From Sporosarcina sp. HYO08 (lineage in GTDB: Bacteria > Bacillota > Bacilli > Bacillales_A > Planococcaceae), in NCBI RefSeq assembly GCF_001563475.1, contig NZ_LPUT01000001.1, positions 534,306 through 598,305 of the forward strand: a DNA stretch of 64,000 nucleotides, in the 5' to 3' direction. The translations under genes and the position numbers were made by a program. The notes below the pieces were generated by a model. That model did no database searches, had not been told where the DNA came from, and worked only from the letters and a program-made list of their open reading frames with translations. Within the stretch, counting starts at the first letter, position 1. Each line of letters starts with the position of its first letter. This document shows positions 18,913 through 28,998 of the stretch, one piece after another.

Positions 18913-20583
18913 ATGACCATTCAAAAAATGAAACAAACATCATTCGAAAAACCTGATTTTTCTGATTGGGAAAAACAGGCCGTTCAATCATTAAAGGGGA
19001 AACCGTTTGAATCGCTTATTACGAAAACAATAGAAGGCATTGACCTTCAACCGTTGTATACAAAAGAGCAGTTAGAAAATGTACATATTCAGTCCCGTGT
19101 AACGAAAAAAAATGCCGGCTGGACCATTGCGCAAGAAACTATCGGTACGGATGGAAAAAGCTTTCTAGGAAACTTGCAAAATTCCTTAGCAAGAGGGAAC
19201 GAAGCAGTTGTTTATGATGGAAAGCAGCCGGTTCAATGGGACGAAGCATCGATTGGACAGTTGGTTAAAACGATTGTGAAAGTGCCAATCGTTTTATCAC
19301 ATGTAGAGGCGAATGATCCAATCCTCACAGTTTTTGACGCAGTTCCAGTAGCCCAACGGAAAAATGTAAGCGGACTCATTTTACATACTCGAGTTACATT
19401 ACCAGCAGGATATGAAAATGTGCGAACGGCAAGTGGGGATGCTTGGTCGGTGCATCATAACGGGGCGGATGCGGTGACAGAATTGGCGCTTGTGTTATCG
19501 CAAGCAGCAGAAGCCGCAACAAAATATAGTGCATTTGACGCTTTCGCTAAAGATTTCTTTGTCCGATTTGCGGTGGATACGCATTTCTTTATGGAAGTTG
19601 CGAAATTCCGTGCGTTTCGCCTATTATGGCAGGCATTCGGAAAAGCTTACGATGCGAATGAAATACCAGATGTGCCGATCCTAGCGACAACGTCTTTGCG
19701 TTCTTATTCGAAATTAGACCCACACGTCAATTTACTCCGTGCGGGAAATGAAGCGTTTGCGGCTGTGTTAGGCGGCGCAGATGTCATTACGGTTTATCCG
19801 CATAATGTATTAACAGGCTCGACAGAAAGCGCGGTTCGCCTAGCGCGCAATATTCAGCTTGTCATCCGCAAAGAGACGCATGTCGGTCATGTGATTGATC
19901 CGGCAGGCGGCGCTTATTTTATGGAAGCTTTGACAAGTGAACTAGTCGAAAAGGCTTGGGCGCGTTTTTTGGAAATCGAAGCTTCGGGCGGAACCGATGC
20001 ATTTTTAAAAAGTGGACAACTTGCCCAGTTATTGGCTGCGCGGCAAGTTGAAGTGGCGACTGGGAAAAAGGCTTTAATCGGTACAAACGTGTACGCGGAT
20101 TTAACCGAGCCACTTGCGCAAAATGATCAGCAACTGCTGATTGCTAACCGGCTGGCGGAGCCTTTTGAACAATTGAGGGAACAGTTCGCAGTAGCACAGC
20201 CTCAGACGGTGTTATTAACGTTTGGCGAATTGAAAAATTTTAAGCCGCGTGCTGACTTCGTCGAAGGTTTTTTGGCGACGGGCGGTATTCAGTCAACATG
20301 GAGCCCAGCTTTTCAAAGCGCACAGCAGGCAAAAGAGTGGCTTGCGCAGGAAAAGCCGGATTATGCAATCGTCTGTGCAGCTTCTGGCGAAACCGAACAA
20401 TTTGTAGAAGGGCTGTTGCAAGCGGGTGTCCCTAATGTGATCTTAGACATTGCTGGAAAATATGACGATAAGCTTTCGCAAAAATGGCAGCAAGCAGGCA
20501 TCAACGGCTTCCTCTATGCCGGTCAACATAAAGTTGACAAACTCTTAGACATCAAAAGCAAATGGCAAGGGGGACGTGCGTGA
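18913..20583 (+). CDS. mutA: Methylmalonyl-CoA mutase small subunit
   Basis: The non-catalytic partner of MutB in the heterodimeric mutase. It has a mutase barrel fold and a C-terminal cobalamin-binding-like domain that lacks the DxHxxG motif, as is usual for this subunit. ATG at 18913 is chosen, with GGGAGGGG about 10 nt upstream. The ATG at 18904 is too close to it, and the upstream frame to 18859 has no ribosome site. The stop overlaps the mutB ATG (TGATG). Confidence 0.92.
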   Translation: MTIQKMKQTSFEKPDFSDWEKQAVQSLKGKPFESLITKTIEGIDLQPLYTKEQLENVHIQSRVTKKNAGWTIAQETIGTDGKSFLGNLQNSLARGNEAVVYDGKQPVQWDEASIGQLVKTIVKVPIVLSHVEANDPILTVFDAVPVAQRKNVSGLILHTRVTLPAGYENVRTASGDAWSVHHNGADAVTELALVLSQAAEAATKYSAFDAFAKDFFVRFAVDTHFFMEVAKFRAFRLLWQAFGKAYDANEIPDVPILATTSLRSYSKLDPHVNLLRAGNEAFAAVLGGADVITVYPHNVLTGSTESAVRLARNIQLVIRKETHVGHVIDPAGGAYFMEALTSELVEKAWARFLEIEASGGTDAFLKSGQLAQLLAARQVEVATGKKALIGTNVYADLTEPLAQNDQQLLIANRLAEPFEQLREQFAVAQPQTVLLTFGELKNFKPRADFVEGFLATGGIQSTWSPAFQSAQQAKEWLAQEKPDYAIVCAASGETEQFVEGLLQAGVPNVILDIAGKYDDKLSQKWQQAGINGFLYAGQHKVDKLLDIKSKWQGGRA

Positions 20584-22730
20584 TGAGGAAACCAGATTTT
20601 ACAAAAGTACAACTGGATCAGATTCAGCAAGGAGCGGCGCCAAAGCGCAGCTTGTTCACAACGAACGAAGGCATCGATGTGAAATCGTTTTATACGAAGG
20701 ATGACATTGAAAATGTCAATCATTTGAATGATTACCCCGGCATTGCACCGAATACGCGGGGGCCTTATCCGACGATGTACGTGTCAAGACCATGGACCGT
20801 ACGACAGTATGCGGGCTTTTCTACTGCCGAGGAAAGCAATGCATTTTATAGAAGAAACTTGGCGATGGGACAGAAAGGGTTGTCGGTTGCTTTTGACTTG
20901 GCAACGCATCGCGGTTACGATTCAGATCATCCGCGCGTTACCGGAGATGTCGGAAAAGCGGGTGTCGCAATCGATTCTGTTGAAGATATGAAGATTTTAT
21001 TTGCCGGTATTCCACTCGATCAAATGTCCGTATCGATGACGATGAACGGTGCCGTCTTGCCGATTATGGCATTCTATATTGTTGCGGCGGAAGAACAAGG
21101 CGTTACGCCAGAAAAGCTCGCAGGGACGATCCAGAATGATATTTTGAAAGAGTATATGGTACGCAATACGTATATTTTCCCGCCCGACATGTCGATGAAA
21201 ATTATTGCTGATATTTTCGAATATACCTCACAAAATATGCCGAAATTCAACTCGATTTCGATTTCTGGCTATCATATGCAGGAAGCGGGGGCAACGGCGG
21301 ATATTGAACTTGCCTATACACTGGCGGATGGATTGGAGTATGTTCGAACGGGATTAAAAGCTGGCATTGATATTGATTCATTTGCACCTAGATTATCGTT
21401 TTTCTGGGCAATCGGTATGAATTATTTTATGGAAATTGCCAAAATGCGTGCCGCGCGTAAAATTTGGGCACAAATGATGCAGTCCTTCGATCCGAAAAAT
21501 CCGAAATCGCTTGCGCTGCGCACGCATTCGCAAACGTCGGGCTGGAGTTTAACCGAACAAGATCCGTTCAATAATGTCACTAGAACATTGATCGAGGCGA
21601 ATGCGGCCGCCATGGGGCATACACAATCGCTTCATACAAATGCATTAGACGAAGCCATTGCGCTGCCAACCGACTTTTCAGCGCGCATCGCGCGGAACAC
21701 ACAACTGTTCTTGCAAGAAGAAACGATGATGACAAAAGTGATCGATCCATGGGGCGGTTCGTATTATGTGGAAAAATTAACAGACGAGCTCATGGAAAAA
21801 GCGTGGCAGTTAATTGAAGAAATTGAAGACCTCGGCGGCATGGCAAAAGCAATTGAAACCGGCTTGCCGAAAATGAAAATTGAAGAGGCTGCGGCGAAAC
21901 GACAAGCGCAAATTGACTCGAATGCAGAAACAATTGTTGGGGTGAATCAATATCGTCTAGCTGAGGAAGAACCGATCGATATTTTAGATATCGATAATAC
22001 ACTCGTTCGAGAGAAGCAAGTGAACCGCATTCAAGAAATGAAAGCGAAACGTGACGATCATGAAGTAGCGAAAGCGCTTGCGGCGATTAAGGATGCCGCA
22101 AGCAGCGGAATTGGCAATCTATTAGCGTTGGCAGTCGATGCAGCCCGGGCTCGTGCGACGATTGGTGAAATTTCGGATGCGATTGAAAAAGTATCGGGCA
22201 GACATAAGGCGGTGATTCGATCAGTGAGCGGGGTTTACAGTTCCAATTTTTCAAATCAAGAAGAAATTGAAGATGTGAAAGAAATGGCAGAAGAATTTCT
22301 CGAAAATGAAGGGCGCAGACCGCGAATTCTGATCGCTAAAATGGGACAGGACGGCCATGACCGCGGTGCGAAAGTGATCGCCTCATCATTCGCGGATCTT
22401 GGTTTCGACGTGGACATTGGCCCATTGTTCCAAACGCCTGCTGAAACAGCATTGCAGGCAGCGGAAAATGATGTCCATGTCATCGGCGTTAGTTCGCTGG
22501 CAGCAGGACATAAAACGCTCGTTCCTGCCCTTCGTGAAGAGCTTGTGAAAATTGGGCGGGAAGATATCATGATCGTTGTCGGCGGTGTGATTCCTGCACA
22601 AGATTACGCATTTCTTCGTGAAAATGGTGCATCCGCGATTTTCGGTCCGGGAACCGTTATTCCGGTTGCTGCCGAGAAAGTGATTGAAGAAATTTATCGT
22701 CGTCTTGGGTATGAGGAAGTGGTCGAGTGA
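20583..22730 (+). CDS. mutB: Methylmalonyl-CoA mutase large (catalytic) subunit
   Basis: Coenzyme B12-dependent conversion of methylmalonyl-CoA to succinyl-CoA. The catalytic barrel has TRGPYPTMY near residue 58. The C-terminal B12 domain has [11 protein letters not shown] near residue 590, with the His that ligates cobalt, and later GVSSLAAGH and VVGGVIP. The ATG at 20583 is coupled to the mutA stop and follows AAGGGGGA. An in-frame ATG at 20562 would add 7 residues inside mutA. The length of 715 residues is normal. The stop overlaps meaB. Confidence 0.97.
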   Translation: MRKPDFTKVQLDQIQQGAAPKRSLFTTNEGIDVKSFYTKDDIENVNHLNDYPGIAPNTRGPYPTMYVSRPWTVRQYAGFSTAEESNAFYRRNLAMGQKGLSVAFDLATHRGYDSDHPRVTGDVGKAGVAIDSVEDMKILFAGIPLDQMSVSMTMNGAVLPIMAFYIVAAEEQGVTPEKLAGTIQNDILKEYMVRNTYIFPPDMSMKIIADIFEYTSQNMPKFNSISISGYHMQEAGATADIELAYTLADGLEYVRTGLKAGIDIDSFAPRLSFFWAIGMNYFMEIAKMRAARKIWAQMMQSFDPKNPKSLALRTHSQTSGWSLTEQDPFNNVTRTLIEANAAAMGHTQSLHTNALDEAIALPTDFSARIARNTQLFLQEETMMTKVIDPWGGSYYVEKLTDELMEKAWQLIEEIEDLGGMAKAIETGLPKMKIEEAAAKRQAQIDSNAETIVGVNQYRLAEEEPIDILDIDNTLVREKQVNRIQEMKAKRDDHEVAKALAAIKDAASSGIGNLLALAVDAARARATIGEISDAIEKVSGRHKAVIRSVSGVYSSNFSNQEEIEDVKEMAEEFLENEGRRPRILIAKMGQDGHDRGAKVIASSFADLGFDVDIGPLFQTPAETALQAAENDVHVIGVSSLAAGHKTLVPALREELVKIGREDIMIVVGGVIPAQDYAFLRENGASAIFGPGTVIPVAAEKVIEEIYRRLGYEEVVE

Positions 22731-23812
22731 CGGAAAATCGCAAACAGACTGAAGAGAGTGCCCTCCATGTAATGGGCGGCCTGCCCGCGTCGCATGATGG
22801 CATGGACAAAACAACGCGCAAACGATTTGTGAAAAAAGACCGCTCGATTCCTATCGATGAGCTGACAACAAACATTTTAAGCGGTTCACGGCTCGATCTC
22901 GCAAAAGGCATTACGCTGTTAGAAAGTACAAAATCGATTGACCGGGAAGCGGGACAGCAATTATTGCTAAATGTCATGCCGCATACAGGCAATAGCATTC
23001 GAATCGGGATCACTGGTGTACCAGGAGCTGGTAAAAGTACATTTATCGAAGCTTTCGGTTTAATGCTCGCGGAAGCAGGACATAAAGTTGCAGTACTCGC
23101 GATTGATCCAAGCTCGACGCTTTCAGGCGGAAGTATTCTTGGGGATAAAACCCGAATGGAGACGCTTGCGAAGCATCCGAATGCTTTTATTCGGCCTTCG
23201 CCTTCTTCTGGTACATTGGGGGGTGTCCATAAGAAGTCGAGGGAAACGATGTTATTATGTGAAGCGGCTGGATACGATGTATTGTTAATCGAAACGGTTG
23301 GTGTGGGACAAAGCGAAACGATCGTTCGCGGCATGGTGGACTTTTTCCTCATGCTCGCGCTAACAGGAGCCGGAGACGAATTACAAGGGATGAAAAAAGG
23401 AATTATGGAACTTGTCGATGCGATCATTGTGCATAAGGCGGATGGCGATAACTTAAAATTGGCAAAAAAAACGGTGAGAGAATACCGCCAGTTGCTGGGA
23501 TTTTTGCATCCCGCATCACCGGGATGGACACCGGTCGCAATGCCCGTTTCATCGATTCAAAAAACAGGGCTTGATGTGGTGTGGGAAACGATTCAATCGT
23601 TTAAAGCAGCGATGGAAGAAAGTGCATACTGGGAAGAACGAAGACAAGCGCAGACGAAAGATTGGTTCCATGCGATGATCCATGATCGATTGATCGATTC
23701 GTTTTTCTCAAAGCCTCATCGGAAAGAAAAAGTTGCGGGGCTTGAAAGGGAATTAATGGATGGTAAATTAACGGTGACCAGCGCAATCGATCAGTTATTT
23801 GATGAGGGATGA
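22727..23812 (+). CDS. meaB: MeaB/ArgK-type G3E GTPase, methylmalonyl-CoA mutase chaperone
   Basis: MeaB guards and reloads the B12 cofactor of the mutase. The P-loop GVPGAGKST lies near residues 101-109, followed by [19 protein letters not shown], the switch region [11 protein letters not shown] and the base-recognition HKADGDN. The 361 residues are a little longer than usual at the N-terminus. The GTG start overlaps the mutB stop, so mutA-mutB-meaB are translationally linked. Confidence 0.94.
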   Translation: MTENRKQTEESALHVMGGLPASHDGMDKTTRKRFVKKDRSIPIDELTTNILSGSRLDLAKGITLLESTKSIDREAGQQLLLNVMPHTGNSIRIGITGVPGAGKSTFIEAFGLMLAEAGHKVAVLAIDPSSTLSGGSILGDKTRMETLAKHPNAFIRPSPSSGTLGGVHKKSRETMLLCEAAGYDVLLIETVGVGQSETIVRGMVDFFLMLALTGAGDELQGMKKGIMELVDAIIVHKADGDNLKLAKKTVREYRQLLGFLHPASPGWTPVAMPVSSIQKTGLDVVWETIQSFKAAMEESAYWEERRQAQTKDWFHAMIHDRLIDSFFSKPHRKEKVAGLERELMDGKLTVTSAIDQLFDEG

Positions 23813-23901
23813 TTTAAATCGATCTTAGGGGATTCATCGATTGCGGGAAATGTTTCCTTTTGCTATGATGAAAATGAAAAAAGAAAGGGGATACAACACC
23901 A

Positions 23902-24342
23902 ATGAGCATGGATTTCAATTTATATATGGACCAAATCTTAACGCAAGGGCGCGGTGAAATGGAAGCTAGCGGATATGAGCAGCTTCAAACGCCAGAACAG
24001 GTAGAAGAAGCTTTCAAAAGACCTGGTACGACATTAGTCGCAGTCAATTCCGTTTGCGGATGTGCGGGCGGCATTATGCGTCCTGCAGCTGCGCATGCAG
24101 TTCATTATGATAAGCGCCCGGATCATCTTGTTACGGTATTTGCTGGACAAGATAAAGAAGCAACAGCGCAAGCACGTATGCACTTCGGCGAAGATCATCT
24201 GCCATCCTCACCGTCATTTGCTTTACTAAAAGACGGCAAGCTCGTTGCGGAAATTGGCCGCCACGAAATCGAAGGGCATGACCCAATGTCTGTAGTAGCA
24301 AACTTACAAAGCCAATTTGAGGAGTTCTGTGAGGAAGTATAA
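23902..24342 (+). CDS. brxB: Bacilliredoxin BrxB (YqiW/YphP family)
   Basis: A thioredoxin-like protein that removes bacillithiol from S-bacillithiolated proteins. The CGC redox motif (residues 52-54 in NSVCGCAGG) is characteristic. The C-terminus FEEFCEEV also matches the family. ATG at 23902 follows AGAAAGGGG; the second Met at codon 3 is an alternative start. In B. subtilis yqiW also lies next to the bkd genes. A strong terminator follows. Confidence 0.93.
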   Translation: MSMDFNLYMDQILTQGRGEMEASGYEQLQTPEQVEEAFKRPGTTLVAVNSVCGCAGGIMRPAAAHAVHYDKRPDHLVTVFAGQDKEATAQARMHFGEDHLPSSPSFALLKDGKLVAEIGRHEIEGHDPMSVVANLQSQFEEFCEEV

Positions 24343-24352
24343 TCACAAATGT

Positions 24353-24393
24353 AAAACAGCCTGTTAATCTGCACAGATTAACAGGCTGTTTTT
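24353..24393 (+). terminator. Rho-independent terminator after brxB
   Basis: An 18-bp perfect stem (24353-24370 with 24375-24392) has a GCAC loop and a T-run. Confidence 0.93.
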
Positions 24394-24535
24394 ATTCATT
24401 TTGATGCTTCATCACGTGATCGACCGGATGAAGTGGATATGCTATAATTTTAGCATCATCTCCAATGAATAAGATCTCTAGAATTCTCTTTGGAATCCCC
24501 TATGCCAACATAATCGAAGGGAATGAAATTATATT

Positions 24536-24928
24536 ATGGATGATATCACGCAAATTTTGAGGTCAGTTTTAAGAGAAGAATTGCAACCTATCCAGCAGGA
24601 ACTAAAGCAATTAAACAACCGTGTTAATTTAATTGAAAAGGATCTAGGGCAAGTAAAAGAAGATTTGGGACAAGTAAAAGAAGAGTTAGGGCAAGTAAAA
24701 GAAGAGCTAGGACAAGTAAAAGAAGATTTAGGGCAAGTAAAAGAAACTGTCATCGTCATGGGTGCCAAACAACAAATTATGTACGAGCAAACGGCTAGAT
24801 TAAGTGAATACCATTCGGAAACTATGACTAAATTTGAACAGCTTGCGACGAAGGAAGATCTGGAATATTTCGATAAAAAAATTTCCGAACATGATCGAGA
24901 GATTTTTAAATTAAAACAGAGGGCGTAA
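24536..24928 (+). CDS. Heptad-repeat coiled-coil protein of unknown function
   Basis: The 130-residue protein is almost wholly predicted coiled coil. Residues 36-70 are five near-identical heptads (D/E)LGQVKE, encoded by five 21-bp tandem repeats. It has no signal peptide or membrane segment. The start is taken as ATG at 24536, although the AAGGGAATG element is about 10-15 nt upstream. Copy number of the heptads is likely to vary between strains. No function is claimed. Confidence 0.75.
   Translation: MDDITQILRSVLREELQPIQQELKQLNNRVNLIEKDLGQVKEDLGQVKEELGQVKEELGQVKEDLGQVKETVIVMGAKQQIMYEQTARLSEYHSETMTKFEQLATKEDLEYFDKKISEHDREIFKLKQRA
24641..24745 (+). repeat. Five 21-bp tandem repeats (heptad codons)
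   Basis: The unit reads GA(T/G)(C/T)TAGGGCAAGTAAAAGA with few substitutions, repeated five times in frame within the coiled-coil gene. Confidence 0.9.
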
Positions 24929-25015
24929 ACTAGTTAGGAAGGTTTTTCGCTCTGAAATGATACAAATTATAAAAACAGCGAAACTATATAAGTTTCTCAT
25001 TGATCTTTATCAACA

Positions 25016-25063
25016 CAAAAACAGTCCTAAACATGTACGTAATCACATGTTTAGGACTGTTTT
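25016..25063. terminator. Bidirectional terminator
   Basis: AAAAACAGTCCTAAACATGT pairs with ACATGTTTAGGACTGTTTTT around a short loop. It has A- and T-runs on both sides and serves the converging coiled-coil and Prli42-like genes. Confidence 0.9.
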
Positions 25064-25078
25064 TGCACTTGTATCAAC

Positions 25079-25177
25079 TTATCCTAACATTGCGCTAAGC
25101 CCAAATAATAAACTAGAGGCTACCATTGCGATGATCATTAAATAGACAACAATTTTTTGAATTTTTTTATTGCTCAT
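25079..25177 (-). CDS. Prli42-like stressosome-associated membrane miniprotein
   Basis: A 32-codon gene on the minus strand encodes a short basic head (MSNKKIQK) followed by one hydrophobic helix (about residues 9-31) ending SAMLG. This closely resembles Listeria Prli42 (M-T/S-NKK-x-x-(R/K)-V/I-V-V-x-L-M-x-I-A), a miniprotein that anchors the stressosome in the membrane, and related short proteins of Bacillales. The start codon (25175-25177) has GAGGTG about 10 nt upstream, and the gene ends just before a bidirectional terminator. Length and motif support the call; function here is inferred. Confidence 0.78.
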   Translation of the reverse strand: MSNKKIQKIVVYLMIIAMVASSLLFGLSAMLG

Positions 25178-25292
25178 GTTTCAAGACACCTCACGTCAAA
25201 GATACTTCTATTTTAGCAGAAATCCCGAATTTCTCAACAGCTAGCGAATGCTTCCAGTAAATTGTACAATAGGAAAGAAGGGGGAATGGGCG

Positions 25293-25724
25293 ATGAAAAA
25301 AGTGGATCATATTGGGATTGCCGTAAAAAGTATCGATCGTTCGTTAGACTATTATATACAGACGCTAGGCTTGTCATGCCTGGCGATTGAAGAAGTGAAA
25401 AGTCAAAAAGTACGGGTCGCTTTTCTAGATGCGGGTAATATAAAGTTGGAGCTTTTGGAACCGATTGGGGAAGAGGGTCCAGTTGCAACTTTTATTGAAA
25501 AGCGCGGTGAAGGTATTCACCATATCGCATTTGGCGTACCTGATATTCGCACGAGAATGGCGGAGTTAAAAGAAAAAGGGGTTCAACTTTTGCAAGAAGA
25601 GCCGAAATTAGGAGCAGGCGGGGCAGAAGTGGCTTTCCTCCATCCGAAATCATCATTCGGCGTTTTGTATGAACTGTGTGAGAAAAGTGGCAAAGGGGGG
25701 GTCTTAAATGGATATTTACGATAA
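25293..25724 (+). CDS. mce: Methylmalonyl-CoA epimerase
   Basis: It interconverts the (S)- and (R)-methylmalonyl-CoA forms between carboxylase and mutase. A 143-residue vicinal-oxygen-chelate fold begins MKKVDHIGIAVKSID, with metal ligands in the first His (DHIGI), GIHHIAFGV and the final LYELCE. ATG at 25293 follows the GGGGGAATGGG region. It overlaps mmdA by 17 nt. The mutase genes lie 1.5 kb upstream, so the whole path is local. Confidence 0.93.
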   Translation: MKKVDHIGIAVKSIDRSLDYYIQTLGLSCLAIEEVKSQKVRVAFLDAGNIKLELLEPIGEEGPVATFIEKRGEGIHHIAFGVPDIRTRMAELKEKGVQLLQEEPKLGAGGAEVAFLHPKSSFGVLYELCEKSGKGGVLNGYLR

Positions 25725-27255
25725 AATTAATGAGTTATACGACAAAAAACGAGAAATTGAACTGGGCGGCGGCGATGAACGCATTGCCAAGCAACATGAA
25801 AAAGGGAAATTAACGGCACGAGAACGAATTGATTTACTGTTAGATAAAGATTCGTTCGTGGAATTAAATCCATTTGTTACCCATCGAACACGCGACTTTG
25901 GCATGGATACGCAAGTGGGTCCCGGCGATGGTGTGGTGACGGGTTACGGGAAAATCGATGGCAGATCCGTTTATTTATTCTCCCAAGATTTTACTGTTTT
26001 TGGCGGTGCTTTAGGTGAAATGCATGCGATGAAAATCGCCAATGTGATGGATTTAGCCGCCAAAAACGGTGCACCTTTTATCGGTCTGAATGATTCCGGC
26101 GGCGCGCGCATTCAAGAAGGGGTTGTGTCCCTCGACGGATATGGCGAGATTTTTTATCGGAATGCTATTTACTCGGGTGTCATTCCGCAAATTTCAGTTA
26201 TTCTTGGTCCTTGTGCAGGCGGTGCTGTTTATTCCCCGGCGATTACGGACTTTGTGTTTATGACCGATGAAACGAGCCAAATGTTCATTACAGGACCGAA
26301 AGTCATTGAGACGGTAACGGGTGAAAAAATTTCTTCCGAGGATCTTGGAGGTTCGAAAGTACATAATACAATTAGCGGGAATGCACATTTCCGCGGAAAA
26401 GATGAAGCGACGGTTTTAGCCGATGTGCGCAAATTGTTTAGTTATTTGCCGCAAAATAACAAAGAACAAACGCCGATCCTTCCATTTGATGAGCAAGACG
26501 ATTACCGTCCAGATTTAGCGGATGTTGTCCCATTTGAAACTACGCGTCCGTACGATATTCGCCGCGTCATTGAACAAGTGGTAGACAGCGAATCATTTAT
26601 GGAAGTGCAGGCGGAATTTGCACGCAATGCCGTCGTTGGATTTGCGCGGATGAAAGGCGAAACGGTTGGACTCGTTTGTAATCAGCCGAGAGTGATGGCA
26701 GGCGGACTCGACATCGATTCCTCCGATAAGATTGCGCGGTTTATCCGTACATGCGACTCGTTTAATATTCCACTCATCACATTTGAAGATGTCACTGGCT
26801 TTTTCCCTGGCGTTAAGCAAGAGCACGGCGGTATTATTCGTCACGGCGCAAAAATTTTGTATGCGTATTCGGAAGCAACTGTGCCAAAAATGACGGTTAT
26901 TTTACGAAAAGCATTTGGCGGCGCTTATGTTGCGTTAAATTCCAAGTCGATCGGTGCCGATGTCGTATTTGCATGGCCAAATGCGGAAATTGCTGTGATG
27001 GGTGCGGAAGGGGCAGCCAATATTATTTTCGCACGTGAAATTGATTCAAGCGACAATCCTGAAGCGACACGTGCCGAAAAAATTGTCGAGTACCGGGATA
27101 AGTTTTCGAATCCTTACGTCGCCGCTTCGCATGGTATGGTTGACGATGTCATTGATCCGCGGGAAACACGTATTAAACTGCTGCAAGCGCTTGAAATGAT
27201 GCGTAACAAACAAGAAACGAGACCGGCAAAGAAACATGGAAATATTCCACTATAA
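25708..27255 (+). CDS. mmdA: Acyl-CoA carboxylase carboxyltransferase subunit (propionyl-CoA carboxylase beta / MmdA, YqjD-like)
   Basis: A 515-residue biotin-dependent carboxyltransferase with two crotonase-like halves. LNDSGGARIQEGV (about 125-137) and GPCAGGAVYSPAITDF (about 170-186) form the first oxyanion region, and GGAYVALNSKSIGAD the second. It would carboxylate propionyl-CoA to methylmalonyl-CoA, or run in reverse as a decarboxylase. No biotin carboxylase or biotin carrier gene is adjacent, so partners must be encoded elsewhere. It is translationally coupled to mce. The B. subtilis homologue yqjD lies in the same order (yqjC-yqjD-yqjE). Confidence 0.92.
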   Translation: MDIYDKINELYDKKREIELGGGDERIAKQHEKGKLTARERIDLLLDKDSFVELNPFVTHRTRDFGMDTQVGPGDGVVTGYGKIDGRSVYLFSQDFTVFGGALGEMHAMKIANVMDLAAKNGAPFIGLNDSGGARIQEGVVSLDGYGEIFYRNAIYSGVIPQISVILGPCAGGAVYSPAITDFVFMTDETSQMFITGPKVIETVTGEKISSEDLGGSKVHNTISGNAHFRGKDEATVLADVRKLFSYLPQNNKEQTPILPFDEQDDYRPDLADVVPFETTRPYDIRRVIEQVVDSESFMEVQAEFARNAVVGFARMKGETVGLVCNQPRVMAGGLDIDSSDKIARFIRTCDSFNIPLITFEDVTGFFPGVKQEHGGIIRHGAKILYAYSEATVPKMTVILRKAFGGAYVALNSKSIGADVVFAWPNAEIAVMGAEGAANIIFAREIDSSDNPEATRAEKIVEYRDKFSNPYVAASHGMVDDVIDPRETRIKLLQALEMMRNKQETRPAKKHGNIPL

Positions 27256-27267
27256 GGAGATGCTCGG

Positions 27268-28389
27268 ATGAATCAGCAAAGATTAATTGAAGAATTTATG
27301 GAACTAGTACAAATTAATTCTGAAACGAAGGACGAACGGCAAATTGCAGACGTCTTAACAAAGAAAATGGAAGCACTCGGTTTCGACGTGGAAGAAGATA
27401 ATTCGGATGACGAAAATGGACATGGCGCGGGGAACTTAATTGCCACGAAAAAAGGAACCGTTTCGACTGCAGACCCAATTTATTTTACTTGTCATATGGA
27501 TACAGTCGTTCCAGGGTTAAACATTAAGCCCGAGTTGCGGGAAGACGGCTATATTTACTCGGACGGCACAACGATTCTCGGTGCGGATGATAAAGCCGGC
27601 ATCGCTGCATTATTTGAAATGGCACGGATGCTGAATGAGCAAAAGGTAGCGCATGGTGATGTACAGTTCATCATTACAGCAGGTGAGGAAAGCGGCTTAG
27701 CGGGTGCGAAAGAAATGGATCCGGCTGTCATTACCGCGAAATATGGCTACGCCGTAGATAGCGACGGCAAAGTGGGCGGCATTGTGACCGCTGCACCGTT
27801 CCAAGCAAAACTTCAAACGATTATTCGAGGCAAAACGGCGCATGCGGGCGTTGCGCCGGAAAAAGGTGTATCAGCGATTAATATCGCAGCGAAATCGATT
27901 GCGGCAATGACACTCGGTCGAATCGACAAAGAAACGACCGCGAATATCGGCCGTTTTGAAGGCGGACGCGCGACTAATATTGTGTGTGATGAAGTGCATA
28001 TTTTATCGGAAGCACGTTCCCTTCAAGAAGACAAGCTCAATAAACAAACGGCGCACATGGTAGAAACATTCGAAGAAACTGCAGGGCGGATGGGCGGACA
28101 AGCTGAAACGGAAGTGCAGCTGATGTACCCAGGTTTTCGCATTGGAGAAGAAGCACAAGTCATTCAAACTGCTATTCAAGCGATTGAAAAGATTGGCCGG
28201 ACACCGAAATTAATGACAAGTGGCGGTGGGAGTGACGGCAACGTCTTTAATGGATTTGGCATTCCGACAGTGACTTTATCAGTCGGCTATGAAGAAATTC
28301 ATACGACGAAGGAACGGATGCCCGTTGAAGAACTGGAAAAATTGACGGAGCTGCTCTTTGAAATTGTTCGCGTAACAGCGGAGCAGTAA
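27268..28389 (+). CDS. M20 family peptidase, tripeptidase T-like (YqjE)
   Basis: A 373-residue zinc metallopeptidase. Metal and catalytic motifs are visible: TCHMDTVVPG, GADDKAGIAAL and GEESGLAGA. The dimerisation domain lies in the middle (KTAHAGVAPEKG). It is annotated PepT-like in many Bacillales, but substrate specificity is not established by sequence. It is 12 bp after mmdA with an AAGGAGA site, so it is co-transcribed. Confidence 0.9.
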   Translation: MNQQRLIEEFMELVQINSETKDERQIADVLTKKMEALGFDVEEDNSDDENGHGAGNLIATKKGTVSTADPIYFTCHMDTVVPGLNIKPELREDGYIYSDGTTILGADDKAGIAALFEMARMLNEQKVAHGDVQFIITAGEESGLAGAKEMDPAVITAKYGYAVDSDGKVGGIVTAAPFQAKLQTIIRGKTAHAGVAPEKGVSAINIAAKSIAAMTLGRIDKETTANIGRFEGGRATNIVCDEVHILSEARSLQEDKLNKQTAHMVETFEETAGRMGGQAETEVQLMYPGFRIGEEAQVIQTAIQAIEKIGRTPKLMTSGGGSDGNVFNGFGIPTVTLSVGYEEIHTTKERMPVEELEKLTELLFEIVRVTAEQ

Positions 28390-28431
28390 TCGCCATCTAA
28401 AACGAATTGATAAAAAAGGAAGGTTCAACTG

Positions 28432-28908
28432 ATGAGCTATTTAAAAACAGTCATCGTGCAATGTGGCAATGAAGAATACGCATTGGACATTGCATCGGTC
28501 GTCTCGATCGAACGGTTAGAAAAAGTTACGCCGATCCCGCATCTTCCAAGTTTTGTCGTAGGACTCATGAACATTCGCGGGGAACTCGTTCCAATTTTAG
28601 ATTTTGAGCAAATTTTATATAACAAAAGCGCATTAACGCATGATGAAACACGTGTTGTTGTCGTCCAAACGGATCGTCTCCATATTGGCCTGCTTGTCCC
28701 TGATGCGAAAGAAATACTCGATATTCCAACAAGTTCATTAACGAAGACAGGGCTGCTCGCTTATTCCAAAACGCCTTACTTTACAGCTGTGGCGAATTTA
28801 GAAAACCGAATGATTACTATGATTGACCCGGAAATTTTGTCGGAAACGATAACGGCTATGGATGAAATTGAAGAGTATGTAGAGACGCAAGCAGCGGCGG
28901 CCCTATAA
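28432..28908 (+). CDS. CheW-like chemotaxis coupling protein
   Basis: The 158 residues form one CheW domain. It begins VIVQCGNEEYALDIASVVSIERL and contains VVGLMNIRGELVPILDF, typical of CheW/CheV proteins. No receiver domain follows, so it is CheW-like rather than CheV. It would couple chemoreceptors to CheA. No other chemotaxis gene is nearby, which is unusual. The C-terminus (EEYVETQAAAAL) is an extension. Confidence 0.88.
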   Translation: MSYLKTVIVQCGNEEYALDIASVVSIERLEKVTPIPHLPSFVVGLMNIRGELVPILDFEQILYNKSALTHDETRVVVVQTDRLHIGLLVPDAKEILDIPTSSLTKTGLLAYSKTPYFTAVANLENRMITMIDPEILSETITAMDEIEEYVETQAAAAL

Positions 28909-28920
28909 TTACTATACGCG

Positions 28921-28950
28921 AAACCGGTCGGGGTCTTCCGCCCGGTTTTT
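28921..28950 (+). terminator. Probable terminator after the cheW-like gene
   Basis: AAACCGG (28921-28927) pairs with CCGGTTT (28942-28948), followed by T residues. The loop is rather large. Confidence 0.6.
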
Positions 28951-28998
28951 GCTTGATTCTTGTGGAAAATTCCGAAATGAAGAAAGGAAGGACATGAA

